Part shown: positions 1 through 12,903 of the stretch, piece after piece
Layout of the letters: each line of letters starts with the position of its first letter
Position numbering within the stretch: the first letter of the stretch is position 1
DNA from: Fimenecus sp052169395
GTDB taxonomy: Bacteria > Bacillota > Clostridia > Oscillospirales > Acutalibacteraceae
Direction of reading: 5' to 3'
Assembly: GCA_052169395.1 (NCBI GenBank)
Contig: JBQNCN010000002.1
Location: 248,001 to 312,000 of the forward strand
DNA: 64,000 nt
Program-made: the position numbers and the translations under genes
The notes under the pieces: model-generated
Told to the model about the DNA's origin: nothing
The model's input: the letters and a program-made list of their open reading frames with translations, nothing else
Databases searched by the model: none

Positions 1-236
1 GTGCAAAATTTAATAAATATATAAGAAAATTCGGTCATATGTTGCAATATTCCGTTTATGAAATCGAAAATAGCGATAGGATTTTAAATAATATTATTTC
101 TGATATAAATAATAAATTTATTAAATACTTTGATGACAGCGACAGTGTATATATATTTAAATTGAGCAAGTTTTGTCAAACTGTTAAATTTGGATATGCA
201 AAACATGAGGATGATGCCCTGCTTATAGTTAAATAG
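1..236 (+). CDS. cas2: Cas2, C-terminal part (partial gene, start outside window)
   Basis: The frame is open from base 3 (first full codon) to a TAG at 234-236 and gives about 77 residues ending in GYAKHEDDALLIVK. Upstream of the first ATG (39) the frame reads KFNKYIRKFGH, continuous with the rest, so the ATG is internal and the true start lies left of the window. The pattern KYIRKFGHxLQYSVYEI, then INNKFIKYF, SVYIFKLS and GYAKHEDD fits Cas2 proteins of type V-A loci. Cas2 pairs with Cas1 as the structural part of the spacer-integration complex. The gene sits immediately before the leader and array in the same orientation, the usual order in Cas12a loci (cas12a-cas4-cas1-cas2-array). The other cas genes are presumably left of the window. 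Family assignment is from remembered motifs, not a search. Confidence 0.85.
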   Translation, partial: AKFNKYIRKFGHMLQYSVYEIENSDRILNNIISDINNKFIKYFDDSDSVYIFKLSKFCQTVKFGYAKHEDDALLIVK

Positions 237-363
237 TTGCAAACCGAAGTGTTAATATGGTATTATTTATTTTGAAAAGGGATTATTATTCAAAACTTCA
301 TCACTTTTTTATAATTATGATGTTTTTTATTTAATAAAAAATATAAAAAATAATGATATAAGG
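237..363 (+). promoter_or_regulatory. CRISPR leader
   Basis: A 127-bp AT-rich stretch without an ORF lies between the cas2 stop and the first repeat. Its position next to cas2, together with decay of the repeats only at the far end of the array, marks this as the leader side, where transcription starts and new spacers enter. I do not see an unambiguous -35/-10 pair. Confidence 0.6.
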
Positions 364-1286
364 GAATAATACTCCCTTTCAATTTCTACTATTGTAGATG
401 CAAAATGTTAAAAGGGGCTTGAGGGAAGAATAATACTCCCTTTCAATTTCTACTATTGTAGATTCACAGCAATATACATAATCTTCAAGGAATAATACTC
501 CCTTTCAATTTCTACTATTGTAGATAATCAACAACCTCATCTTTATTTATAAGAATAATACTCCCTTTCAATTTCTACTATTGTAGATATCAGAATGAGT
601 ACACAATACTTGTTGAAGAATAATACTCCCTTTCAATTTCTACTATTGTAGATACTAAAATTCAAAAGAACGTGATAGTGGAATAATACTCCCTTTCAAT
701 TTCTACTATTGTAGATATTTAAAAAACAGAGAGGTAAAAAAATGAATAATACTCCCTTTCAATTTCTACTATTGTAGATATTAGCTCTCTAATCGCAAAC
801 TTACTGAATAATACTCCCTTTCAATTTCTACTATTGTAGATATATTACTAGCTTTATATTCAACATTTGGAATAATACTCCCTTTCAATTTCTACTATTG
901 TAGATAAATAAAGAATCTAAGAGATTTATCAAAGGAATAATACTCCCTTTCAATTTCTACTATTGTAGATCTAAGTCAGAACCGATAGTATTCATAGAAT
1001 AATACTCCCTTTCAATTTCTACTATTGTAGATCTGTGGAGACATCTTGCGGAGCTTATCGAATAATACTCCCTTTCAATTTCTACTATTGTAGATCTTTA
1101 ACTATGGGTATGTTTGATTAAAAAGAATAATACTCCCTTTCAATTTCTACTATTGTAGATAGGAATTAAGCGTGTCAGACAAATATAGAATAATACTCCC
1201 TTTTAATTTCTACTATTGTAGATTATTCCTCAAACAATACAATACGGTTTGAATAATACTCCCTTTTAATTTATACTATTGTAGAT
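364..1286 (+). CRISPR. Type V-A (Cas12a-type) CRISPR array, 15 repeats, 14 spacers
   Basis: Fifteen 36-bp repeats start at 364, 428, 490, 553, 618, 681, 744, 806, 870, 935, 997, 1060, 1125, 1188 and 1251. The repeat begins GAATAATACTCCCTTTC and ends AATTTCTACTATTGTAGAT. The 3' part contains the TCTAC/GTAGA stem that Cas12a uses as the crRNA handle, which sets the direction (+) and the type. Spacers are 26-29 bp: 28, 26, 27, 29, 27, 27, 26, 28, 29, 26, 27, 29, 27, 27. The first 13 repeats look identical. Repeat 14 (1188) has C to T in the CCCTTTC block. Repeat 15 (1251) has that change plus TTTCTAC to TTTATAC, which weakens the handle stem. Decay at the right end agrees with a leader on the left. 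Spacer 12 (1096-1124) matches the conjugative element in this same window. Confidence 0.97.
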
Positions 1287-1366
1287 TAAAGTGTAGGATA
1301 TTTGTTATAGTTATAAAAGAACAACTCTATTTAAGTTTAATCTCTTTCTTTAAACTTTGTTAAAAT

Positions 1367-1394
1367 AAAAAAGACCACTGAAGTGGTCTTTTTT
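1367..1394. terminator. Bidirectional intrinsic terminator between the array and lacZ
   Basis: The stem AAGACCAC/GTGGTCTT has a TGAA loop, with an A-run on the left and a T-run on the right, so it can work on both strands. It lies 30 bases past the minus-strand beta-galactosidase stop and about 80 bp after the last repeat, so it can end lacZ and also array transcripts. Confidence 0.85.
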
Positions 1395-1423
1395 ATTTTT
1401 GTATCAGCTTTTTTAACCTTATT

Positions 1424-4400
1424 TTATTTCTTCACTTTCTCGATCATAAAATCATAGGAGAAAAATGTGTTCGGATTAAGCGAATAAGGATCTCTTACCA
1501 TAGCTTCACCGGGTAAATCTCCTCCAACGCCCATTTCTGCAAGATCTATATTGAAATATATGGTATCTTCACGCTTTAAAAGGTGTGTGTGTGTTGCTCT
1601 GTCAAGAGCGTTTTCAGTATAGTTTTTAGCTTGGAACTGGAGCGGAGTTTTTGACGGAGCTGTAAACCTCAAGCCTATGCCCGAATCATCTGTAAGTTCT
1701 ACAAAGCGGATATCCGTTCTGTTTCCATTACCTTGCGGACGCATATATTCTTCCTCAAGCTCTGAAACTTTAGCGGTGTGAAGTGCGATTTTCCCGCCTG
1801 TCTTTCTGTCACAGTATGTTTCGTGTGGACCTCTACCATACCATTTTACATTGTTAAGAGCTTTTGGCAGTGCCATTTTAATGCCGAAGCGAAGTAATTT
1901 TTGCATTTTTGGAGTGCCTTCAAGATGTATGTTTATACTGCCGTCGGGATAAATCACATATCTTGACTTAACTTTTTCAAATGAAAGTACTTGCCATGAA
2001 ACATTTATGATTATTTCTCCGTTTTCTCCCTCTGTTGCATTTTCAACCTTACCTTGAGCTGTGTCTGTTGCAGCACGCCATACATAGTAGGGAGAAATAT
2101 CCGTAAGAAAAGGCATGAAGTTAAGTTTTGCAAAATCATTGTCAACGAGTGCACGGAAGAAATCGGGCTCTATCGGCTTTGACAGGTATTCCTTTTTGTC
2201 ATAGCAAAGTGAATTTATTGCACCGTCTATGATTTTAACACTGAATCCGTTTCCTGAAATATTTACGGTTGTGCCTATTCTTACAAAATCAAGTTTGTCA
2301 TTTTTCTTAGGTGTTTCTATTTCCGGCATAGCTTTAAGTATGAATTGGTCAAAACTTATTTCATACCCCTTTTCACAGTAAGCGGTTTTGCTTTTTGTAC
2401 AATATGAAAGGGTTAAAATTCCTTCACCGTTGAAATTGTCGCTTTTGTAAGGGATTTCAAGTTGTTTTGTACCACCCGGTGCCGTTTTTATATCCTTTAT
2501 TTCTCCTTTTTCAATTACCGTACCGTTATCTGTTATGCTCCATTTTAATGTGAGTTCCGAAAGATCGGTGAAGACTTTTTTGTTTTTGATTTCAAAAAGT
2601 TTTTTTTCTTTGTCAATAAGCGTTGTCTTTATCTCGGAATACACCTGTTTTACTTCATATGACGACGGGTGAAGATGTCTGTCGGCGGCAATTATGCCGT
2701 TTGCGCAAAAGTATGCGTTGGATCCTGTCGGAGCGGTGATGTTGGGGAGTGAAAGTTTCTTTTTAGGTTCAAAACGTTCAAAATCGGTACCGTAAAGCCA
2801 GCGGTCACCGTTTGGACTTTTATATCTTAAAGTCTGATCTACAAAGTCCCAGATATATCCGCCGCAAAGGTTTTCGTATTTTTCAAAAGCGTCCATGTAT
2901 TCTTGGAAATTACCAAGTGAATTTTCCATTGCGTGTGCATATTCACAGAATATTACAGGCTTTGTGTATTTTTCTTTTGGAATGGGTTTGTTGTCGGCAG
3001 CAAGAGAGTTTAAAAAGTTGTCATATGCTGTTATTGTGAGAGGTTCACGTTTTCCGAGTTTTTCAACAACTTCGGGAAGCGGATACATTCTTGAAATAAC
3101 ATCACTTGTTTCAAGATCAAAATCGCCTTCATAGTGAAATTGTCGTGTATCATCAAGTGCAAGTGCGGCATTTTTCATGTTTTTAAAGTTTTCGCCGTCA
3201 CCCGCTTCATTCCCGAGAGACCACATAAATACACAGGCGTGATTTCTGTCACGCAAAACCATCCTTTCCATCTTGTCCACGCACATTTTTGTCCAGAGGG
3301 GATTTGACCCGGGCACACCCTTTCTTCTTACTCCGTGGCTTTCAAGGTCGTTTTCATCCATAACATAAAAGCCGAGTTCGTCTGCGAGCTCATAAAGCCT
3401 TTCATCATCAGGGTAATGGCTTGTACGGATTGAATTTATGTTGAGACGCTTCATAATGTGGAGGTCTTCCGCATAACGATGTTCGGGTACCGCCCATCCT
3501 TTGTCGGGATCGAAGTCGTGTCGATTTACGCCTCTTATCATAATCGGTTTTCCGTTGAAGAGGATTTTTTCTCCTTTTATTTCAACTTGTTTAAAACCGA
3601 AACGAATGCATTTATAATAGGTTTCATTTTCTATTACAAGTTTTAAAAGAAGTTTATAGAGGTTGGGAGTTTCAGCGGACCATTTAAGAGGTTTTTTTAT
3701 AAGCTTTTCAAATTGAACTTTTCCGCCATCGGTTGAAATATTTGCCTCTTTTTTACCAAGAGGGATTTCTTTTCCGTCTTTTTCTATAAAAGCTGAAATA
3801 ACAGGTTGCATAGCCTTTTCACAAGAATTTTTTATTGAAACTTCAAGTTTGGCATTAAAATCTTCGTAATTTTCAGTTTCAGTTTTTATAAAAAAATCAC
3901 GAATACAACACTTGGGTTCCGCATAAATGTAAACATCGCGATAAAGTCCACAGAACAGCCACATATCCTGATCTTCAAGATACTGTGCATCTGAATAGCG
4001 GTAGTTTTTAACTGCTAAAAGATTTTCACCTTCAGTAAGATATTCTGTTATATCAAATTCATGCGGAAGCATTGAACCTTTTGAAAATCCGACATAGTAT
4101 CCGTTTACATAAACTTCTATTGCGGATTTTGCCGCACCGAAGGTAATAAAAACCTCTTTGCCTTTAAAATTTTCCGGGACGGTGAATTTTGTTCTGTAAA
4201 AACCTATCTCTTGCATTGAATAATCAATTTTAGGAATTTCGCTTTTTTTCATTGAAACGGCTCTGGGAAAAGTGGAAGCATAGTAGTAAGGTGAACTTCC
4301 CGTATGTTCTGTCTGCCAGACGGACGGTACATTTATAAAGCGCCACTTTTCATCGTTATAACCTTTTTGATAGAAAAATTCAGGATAATTTTCTATACCC

Positions 4401-4573
4401 CGTTGCCAATAAAACTTCCACTTGCCGTTAAGGCTTTTTTTATAAGGAGAGTTTCCTTTTTCAAGGGCTTTTTCTTTGGTATCAAATATAAAAGCGTTTA
4501 CATGCCCCGGTTCTTTGCCCCTGCCGACAACTTTTGGATTTTCCCAATCAAATTTTATTTTGGTATCACTCAT
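1424..4573 (-). CDS. lacZ: Beta-galactosidase, glycoside hydrolase family 2
   Basis: A 1049-residue protein of LacZ size and domain order: a jelly-roll sugar-binding domain (from about residue 50, with NVPSVWQ), Ig-like domains, a TIM barrel (about 340-640), a further Ig-like domain and the C-terminal beta-galactosidase small-chain domain (about 790-1045). Barrel signatures are NRHDFDPDKGWA, IRTSHYP, SLGNEAGD with the acid/base Glu near 456, and FCEYAHAM with the nucleophile Glu near 544. It hydrolyses terminal beta-galactosides such as lactose. No signal peptide is seen, so it is probably cytoplasmic. The start ATG follows GAGGA at a good distance. It is convergent with the CRISPR array and divergent from rpoB, with no permease or regulator beside it. 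The symbol is used for the family; substrate preference cannot be read from sequence. Confidence 0.93.
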   Translation of the reverse strand: MSDTKIKFDWENPKVVGRGKEPGHVNAFIFDTKEKALEKGNSPYKKSLNGKWKFYWQRGIENYPEFFYQKGYNDEKWRFINVPSVWQTEHTGSSPYYYASTFPRAVSMKKSEIPKIDYSMQEIGFYRTKFTVPENFKGKEVFITFGAAKSAIEVYVNGYYVGFSKGSMLPHEFDITEYLTEGENLLAVKNYRYSDAQYLEDQDMWLFCGLYRDVYIYAEPKCCIRDFFIKTETENYEDFNAKLEVSIKNSCEKAMQPVISAFIEKDGKEIPLGKKEANISTDGGKVQFEKLIKKPLKWSAETPNLYKLLLKLVIENETYYKCIRFGFKQVEIKGEKILFNGKPIMIRGVNRHDFDPDKGWAVPEHRYAEDLHIMKRLNINSIRTSHYPDDERLYELADELGFYVMDENDLESHGVRRKGVPGSNPLWTKMCVDKMERMVLRDRNHACVFMWSLGNEAGDGENFKNMKNAALALDDTRQFHYEGDFDLETSDVISRMYPLPEVVEKLGKREPLTITAYDNFLNSLAADNKPIPKEKYTKPVIFCEYAHAMENSLGNFQEYMDAFEKYENLCGGYIWDFVDQTLRYKSPNGDRWLYGTDFERFEPKKKLSLPNITAPTGSNAYFCANGIIAADRHLHPSSYEVKQVYSEIKTTLIDKEKKLFEIKNKKVFTDLSELTLKWSITDNGTVIEKGEIKDIKTAPGGTKQLEIPYKSDNFNGEGILTLSYCTKSKTAYCEKGYEISFDQFILKAMPEIETPKKNDKLDFVRIGTTVNISGNGFSVKIIDGAINSLCYDKKEYLSKPIEPDFFRALVDNDFAKLNFMPFLTDISPYYVWRAATDTAQGKVENATEGENGEIIINVSWQVLSFEKVKSRYVIYPDGSINIHLEGTPKMQKLLRFGIKMALPKALNNVKWYGRGPHETYCDRKTGGKIALHTAKVSELEEEYMRPQGNGNRTDIRFVELTDDSGIGLRFTAPSKTPLQFQAKNYTENALDRATHTHLLKREDTIYFNIDLAEMGVGGDLPGEAMVRDPYSLNPNTFFSYDFMIEKVKK

Positions 4574-4664
4574 TGTTATCCTCGTTTATACAATTTGTAA
4601 TATGGAATAAATATTAATTTATAAAAGATATCCTCAGACTGTTAGATAAAGCTAATATTTACTG

Positions 4665-4693
4665 TTGACAAGTTTTACAAATACTGATATAAT
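4665..4693 (+). promoter_or_regulatory. Consensus sigma-A promoter for rpoB-rpoC
   Basis: TTGACA (4665-4670) and TATAAT (4688-4693) are separated by exactly 17 bp, a perfect housekeeping promoter. It lies about 150 bp before rpoB and leaves a sizeable 5' leader. rplJ-rplL, often upstream of rpoB, are not here; lacZ is. This explains why rpoB has a promoter of its own. Confidence 0.85.
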
Positions 4694-4842
4694 TACAAGC
4701 TATTATAATGGCTTAATAACGCCAAAAGCTTTAATTCCCATTTTACAAGCTGATTTTAACACAAAAAAATATCTTCATCAAGCTGTAAGCGATTATTTGC
4801 CTTTAGTAAATATATAAATAAAGAAACGGAGAGTGGATGTTA

Positions 4843-8541
<3,699 letters not shown>

Positions 8542-8585
8542 TAAGCGTTTAGCTTTTATTTACAGTAATAAAGGAAGGTATGTAA

Positions 8586-11500
8586 ATGGAAAATGTTCAG
8601 GAAACCCCTAACTTTGACCTTATAAAAATCGGTCTTGCAAACACTAAAAGAATACATGAACTTTCTTTTGGCGAAGTCACTAAGCCCGAAACAATAAATT
8701 ACCGTACGCTTAAGCCTGAACCGGACGGACTTTTTTGTGAAAAGATTTTTGGACCCACAAAAGACTATGAGTGTCATTGCGGAAAATATAAAAAGATTAG
8801 ATATAAAGGTAAGATTTGTGAAAAGTGCGGCGTTGAAGTAACAAAATCAAAGGTACGCCGTGACAGAATGGGGCACATTGATTTGGTAGCTCCTGTTTCT
8901 CATATTTGGTATTTTAAGGGCACTCCTTCAAGAATTGCTCTTATGCTTGATGTATCGCCTAAAGATTTGGAACATGTTCTTTATTTTTCAGAGTATATAG
9001 TAATTGAGCCGGGTGATACCGAACTTGAGAAAAAGCAAATTTTATCAGAACTTGAATATGAGCAGATGAGAGAACTTTATGAAGATGCTTTTGATGCACA
9101 AATGGGCGCTGAGGCTATCGAAAAGCTTCTTTCAGAGCTTGATCCTGCAGTTCTTGTTGAAGAAATAAGAGCTGAAATAGAGGAACTTGCGCCGTCATCT
9201 CAAAAGCGCCAGAAGCTTATCAAAAGACTTGATGTTGCGGAGGCGTTCAAGCAGTCGGGACAAAGACCTGAAAATATGATTTTAAATGTTGTACCTGTAA
9301 TTCCGCCCGAACTTCGTCCCATGGTACAACTTGATGGAGGACGTTTTGCGACCTCAGACTTAAATGATCTTTACAGAAGAGTTATTAACAGAAATAATCG
9401 TCTTAAAAAGCTTCTTGAGCAGGGTGCTCCCGACATTATCGTAAGAAATGAAAAGAGAATGCTTCAGGAAGCGGTGGATTCTCTTATTGAAAACGGTAAG
9501 CACGGCAGAGTAGTTACGGGTCCGTCAAACAGACCGCTTAAATCGCTTTCGGATATGCTTAAGGGTAAACAGGGACGTTTCAGACAGAACCTTTTGGGTA
9601 AGCGTGTTGACTATTCAGGGCGTTCTGTTATTGTTGTAGGACCCGAACTTAAAATGCATCAGTGCGGGCTTCCGCAGGAAATGGCTTTGGAACTTTTCAA
9701 GCCGTTTGTAATGAAAAGACTTATGCAACAGGGTATAGCGATAAATAGTCGTGCTGCAAGAAAAATGGTTGAAAAAGGACACGATCCGAGAGTTTGGGAT
9801 GCACTTGAAATTGAAATTAAGGATCATCCCGTACTTCTTAACCGTGCTCCCACTCTTCACAGACTTTCAATTCAGGCTTATGAGCCTATTTTGGTTCCGG
9901 GAAAAGCTATTAAGCTTCATCCGCTTTCATGTACGGCTTTTAACGCCGACTTTGACGGTGACCAAATGGCTGTTCATGTTCCGCTTTCAATTGAAGCGCA
10001 GGCGGAAGCAAGGCTTCTTATGCTTGGTGCGAACAACCTTTTAAAACCGGCTGACGGTGAACCTGTAACCGTTCCTACACAGGATATGATTTTGGGTTCA
10101 TACTATCTTACCGTCGAGGATGATACTGTTTCAGATGTTGTAAAATTTAAAAATCTTCGTGAATTTGATGATAACGATGATGAAGTTAAATATAATCTCA
10201 ACGCTTTTCTTGTTGATGAAAACGGTGAGCGCATAATAGACTTTTACGGTGAAGACATTTCCTTTGAAAAGACTTTTGTGGTTCATGGAGGAAAGGCGGA
10301 AATTCCGGTATTCTTTACATTCCCGATACCAAGAGAGCTTGCAGGTGAAAAGGTATATATTGAATGTGTAGCGACTACGGTTGAAAAGGGCTTTGACGAC
10401 AACGGAAATGAAATAGAAGAAACGATAACTGTATATGACGAAAAACATGAAACCTTTATTCCTATGCCGAAAATTTATTCGTCGGTTGATGAGGCGATTG
10501 AAGCATATCAGCTCAAGTTCATAGGACTTCATGAACAGATAAGAGTTCGCATAAAAAAGACGATGGATGACGGTGCGGAAATTTCTGCAATTATTCCAAC
10601 GACTGTCGGTAGAGTTATTTTTAATGAGCCGATTCCTCAGGATTTAGGCTTTGTCGATAGAAAGAAAAAGGAAAACAAATTTAGACTTGAGGTGGAATTC
10701 CTTGTAGGCAAGAGTGGTCTCAGCAAACTCATAAATGCCTGCATTAAGGCACATGGCATTAACCGTACAACAATTATGCTTGATGCAATTAAAGCACAAG
10801 GATATAAATACTCCACCGTTTCTGGTATGACATTCTCAGTTGCTGATGCAAAAATTCCGGATTATAAATGGATGGAAATCGACCTTGCTTCTCAAAAGGT
10901 GGATTCAATAAATACCCAGTATATGATGGGTCTTTTCTCAAAGCAGGAGCGTTCAAAACATGTAATTGAAACATGGGAGGAATGTACCGAACGTGTTTCC
11001 AGCGGTATAAAGGACTCTTTAGGAAAGGATAACCCGATTTTTGTTATGATTGATTCGGGTGCAAGAGGTAATGCCTCTCAGCTTCGTCAGTTTGCCGGTA
11101 TGCGTGGACTTATTGCAAATACAGCGGGTGAAACGATTGAAGTTCCGATAAGAGCCAACTACCGTGAAGGTCTTAATGTTATGGAATACTTCATCTCATC
11201 GCGTGGTGCAAGAAAAGGTCTTGCAGATACGGCGATTAGGACATCTGACTCGGGTTATCTTACAAGAAGACTGGTTGATGTTTCACAGGAACTTATAGTA
11301 AATGAAGATGATTGCCATTGCTGTGATGGACTTGAAGTTTCTGACATTAAGAATGATGACGGAATGGTAGAGCCGCTTTCTGAAAGACTCATAGGAAGAT
11401 TCTTGCTAGATGACTTTAAGGATGAAGACGGAAAGCTTATTCATAGCAAAGATGAAATGATTTCCGATGAAAAGGCGAAGGTAATTGCGGACCTTGTAAA

Positions 11501-12557
11501 TGCAAGAGAGGACATAAAGGACAGAACAATTAAAATTCGTTCTCTTCTTACTTGTGAAAGTGAGCACGGTGTTTGTGCGAAGTGTTACGGCAAAAACCTT
11601 GCAAGAGCCGTAAGGGTTAATGTCGGCGAAAGTGTCGGTGTTATTGCGGCGCAGTCGATAGGTGAACCGGGTACGCAACTTACAATGAGAAACTTCCATA
11701 CGGGAGGTGCGTTGGGTTCTGCAGATATTACTCAGGGTCTTCCTCGTGTTGAAGAGCTTTTTGAAGCAAGAAAACCGAAGGTTTACGCCATTCTTACAGA
11801 AATCCCGGGTTATGTAACAATAACAAGGGGTAAGCGTGGAGAAATGATGACTGTTACCGATGAGGAAAGCGGAGAGATAAAGAAATATCAGATTCCGTAC
11901 GGCTTTAACAAGCGTGAAAAATTCAAGAACATTCCTATAGGAATGGAGGATGAAACAAACGAACTTCCGGATGAGCTTGTTTATGTTGAAAAGGGTGAGG
12001 CTCTTACAGAGGGTGCTCCCGATCCGAAAGATGTTTTGAGAATTTTAGGACTCCATGCCGTTCAGAACTATATAATTGACGAGGTACAGAAGACCTATCG
12101 TGGACAGGGCGTTGATATTAACGACAAGCATATTGAGGTTATTGTCCGTCAGATGATGAGAAAGGTTGTTGTTGAAAGTGCAGGCTCAACCGAGCTTGTT
12201 GAGGGCGCAACTATGAATAAGACCGATGTTGACGCCGAAAACGCAAGAGTGGAAGCTATTTGCGAAAAAGAGGGCAGAGATTTCGTTCCGGCAACTGCGG
12301 AGCCTCAGCTTTTGGGTGTTACAAAGGCGGCTCTTGCAACGGATTCGTTCCTTTCAGCGGCATCGTTCCAGGAAACCTCCAGAGTCCTTACAGACGCAGC
12401 TGTCAAGGGTAAGGAGGATTACCTCAGAGGTCTTAAGGAAAATGTTATTATCGGTAAACTCCTTCCTGCAGGCACGGGTACAAAAATGTACCAGAATGCA
12501 GGCGTGGAAAAGGATTATCATCTTCCCGAGGGCGTAACGGTTTCTTCAGAAGAATAA
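8586..12557 (+). CDS. rpoC: DNA-directed RNA polymerase beta' subunit, with a domain-sized insert
   Basis: A protein of 1323 residues carrying the active-site motif NADFDGDQMAVHVPLS. The N-terminal zinc site is CHCGKYKKIRYKGKICEKCGVEV; the second zinc cluster is DDCHCCDG with CESEHGVCAKCYG. Bridge-helix and trigger-loop landmarks (SGARGNASQLRQFAGMRGL, NFHTGGALG) are intact. AAGGAAGG precedes the ATG; an earlier ATG at 8580 is followed directly by a stop. Odd feature: between YYLT (residues 506-509) and SSVDEAIEAY (from 632), where most Firmicutes have a linker of some 15 residues, there are about 120 residues, strand-rich and acidic. This looks like a lineage-specific insertion domain. The reading frame and flanking motifs are intact, so it is not a frameshift. 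Confidence 0.98.
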   Translation: MENVQETPNFDLIKIGLANTKRIHELSFGEVTKPETINYRTLKPEPDGLFCEKIFGPTKDYECHCGKYKKIRYKGKICEKCGVEVTKSKVRRDRMGHIDLVAPVSHIWYFKGTPSRIALMLDVSPKDLEHVLYFSEYIVIEPGDTELEKKQILSELEYEQMRELYEDAFDAQMGAEAIEKLLSELDPAVLVEEIRAEIEELAPSSQKRQKLIKRLDVAEAFKQSGQRPENMILNVVPVIPPELRPMVQLDGGRFATSDLNDLYRRVINRNNRLKKLLEQGAPDIIVRNEKRMLQEAVDSLIENGKHGRVVTGPSNRPLKSLSDMLKGKQGRFRQNLLGKRVDYSGRSVIVVGPELKMHQCGLPQEMALELFKPFVMKRLMQQGIAINSRAARKMVEKGHDPRVWDALEIEIKDHPVLLNRAPTLHRLSIQAYEPILVPGKAIKLHPLSCTAFNADFDGDQMAVHVPLSIEAQAEARLLMLGANNLLKPADGEPVTVPTQDMILGSYYLTVEDDTVSDVVKFKNLREFDDNDDEVKYNLNAFLVDENGERIIDFYGEDISFEKTFVVHGGKAEIPVFFTFPIPRELAGEKVYIECVATTVEKGFDDNGNEIEETITVYDEKHETFIPMPKIYSSVDEAIEAYQLKFIGLHEQIRVRIKKTMDDGAEISAIIPTTVGRVIFNEPIPQDLGFVDRKKKENKFRLEVEFLVGKSGLSKLINACIKAHGINRTTIMLDAIKAQGYKYSTVSGMTFSVADAKIPDYKWMEIDLASQKVDSINTQYMMGLFSKQERSKHVIETWEECTERVSSGIKDSLGKDNPIFVMIDSGARGNASQLRQFAGMRGLIANTAGETIEVPIRANYREGLNVMEYFISSRGARKGLADTAIRTSDSGYLTRRLVDVSQELIVNEDDCHCCDGLEVSDIKNDDGMVEPLSERLIGRFLLDDFKDEDGKLIHSKDEMISDEKAKVIADLVNAREDIKDRTIKIRSLLTCESEHGVCAKCYGKNLARAVRVNVGESVGVIAAQSIGEPGTQLTMRNFHTGGALGSADITQGLPRVEELFEARKPKVYAILTEIPGYVTITRGKRGEMMTVTDEESGEIKKYQIPYGFNKREKFKNIPIGMEDETNELPDELVYVEKGEALTEGAPDPKDVLRILGLHAVQNYIIDEVQKTYRGQGVDINDKHIEVIVRQMMRKVVVESAGSTELVEGATMNKTDVDAENARVEAICEKEGRDFVPATAEPQLLGVTKAALATDSFLSAASFQETSRVLTDAAVKGKEDYLRGLKENVIIGKLLPAGTGTKMYQNAGVEKDYHLPEGVTVSSEE

Positions 12558-12563
12558 TTAAAC

Positions 12564-12596
12564 AAAAAGAATTCGGCAAAAGCCGAATTCTTTTTG
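12564..12596 (+). terminator. rpoBC operon terminator
   Basis: A perfect 14-bp stem, AAAAAGAATTCGGC paired with GCCGAATTCTTTTT, with an AAAA loop and a T-run, starting seven bases after the rpoC stop. It separates rpoBC from the str operon, which in many Firmicutes follows directly. Confidence 0.9.
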
Positions 12597-12792
12597 TTAG
12601 AATATTGATTTTTTTTGATAACGGTGATAAGATAAAAAAGTAAACAAAGAGTTGATTTGAATTTAACATTTGATTTATGAGTTATAAAAATCCTCAAAGG
12701 TATAAAAACGGCGATAATCACAAAAGTCGGTAATTTTATTATCGATTGCTTGTGATTATTTTATTTTTTATATTTATAAAGGAGAAAGAAAT

Positions 12793-12897
12793 ATGAAAAA
12801 AATATTAAGCATTATATTAAGCTTTACTCTTGTATTTTCGAGTATGGTGTTTTTTGCAAACGCACCAACAGCGGCAGAACTGCTAACAGAGCATTAA
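12793..12897 (+). pseudogene. Stranded signal-peptide ORF (34 aa), probable gene remnant
   Basis: GGAGAAAG precedes an ATG that opens a classic signal peptide (MKK, then a hydrophobic core ILSIILSFTLVFSSMVFF, then ANA as a possible cleavage site). Only ten residues follow before TAA at 12895-12897. The next gene begins six bases later in the same frame, so a read-through would join the two. Either this is the 5' end of a deleted secreted-protein gene that now lies in front of an unrelated gene, or it acts as a leader peptide. The deletion reading is favoured because the following protein starts with a cytoplasmic-type zinc ribbon. Confidence 0.5.
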
Positions 12898-12903
12898 GAT
12901 TTT

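Noticed and set aside
2812..3134. Plus-strand ORFs inside lacZ
   Set aside because: Shadows of the well-supported beta-galactosidase frame.
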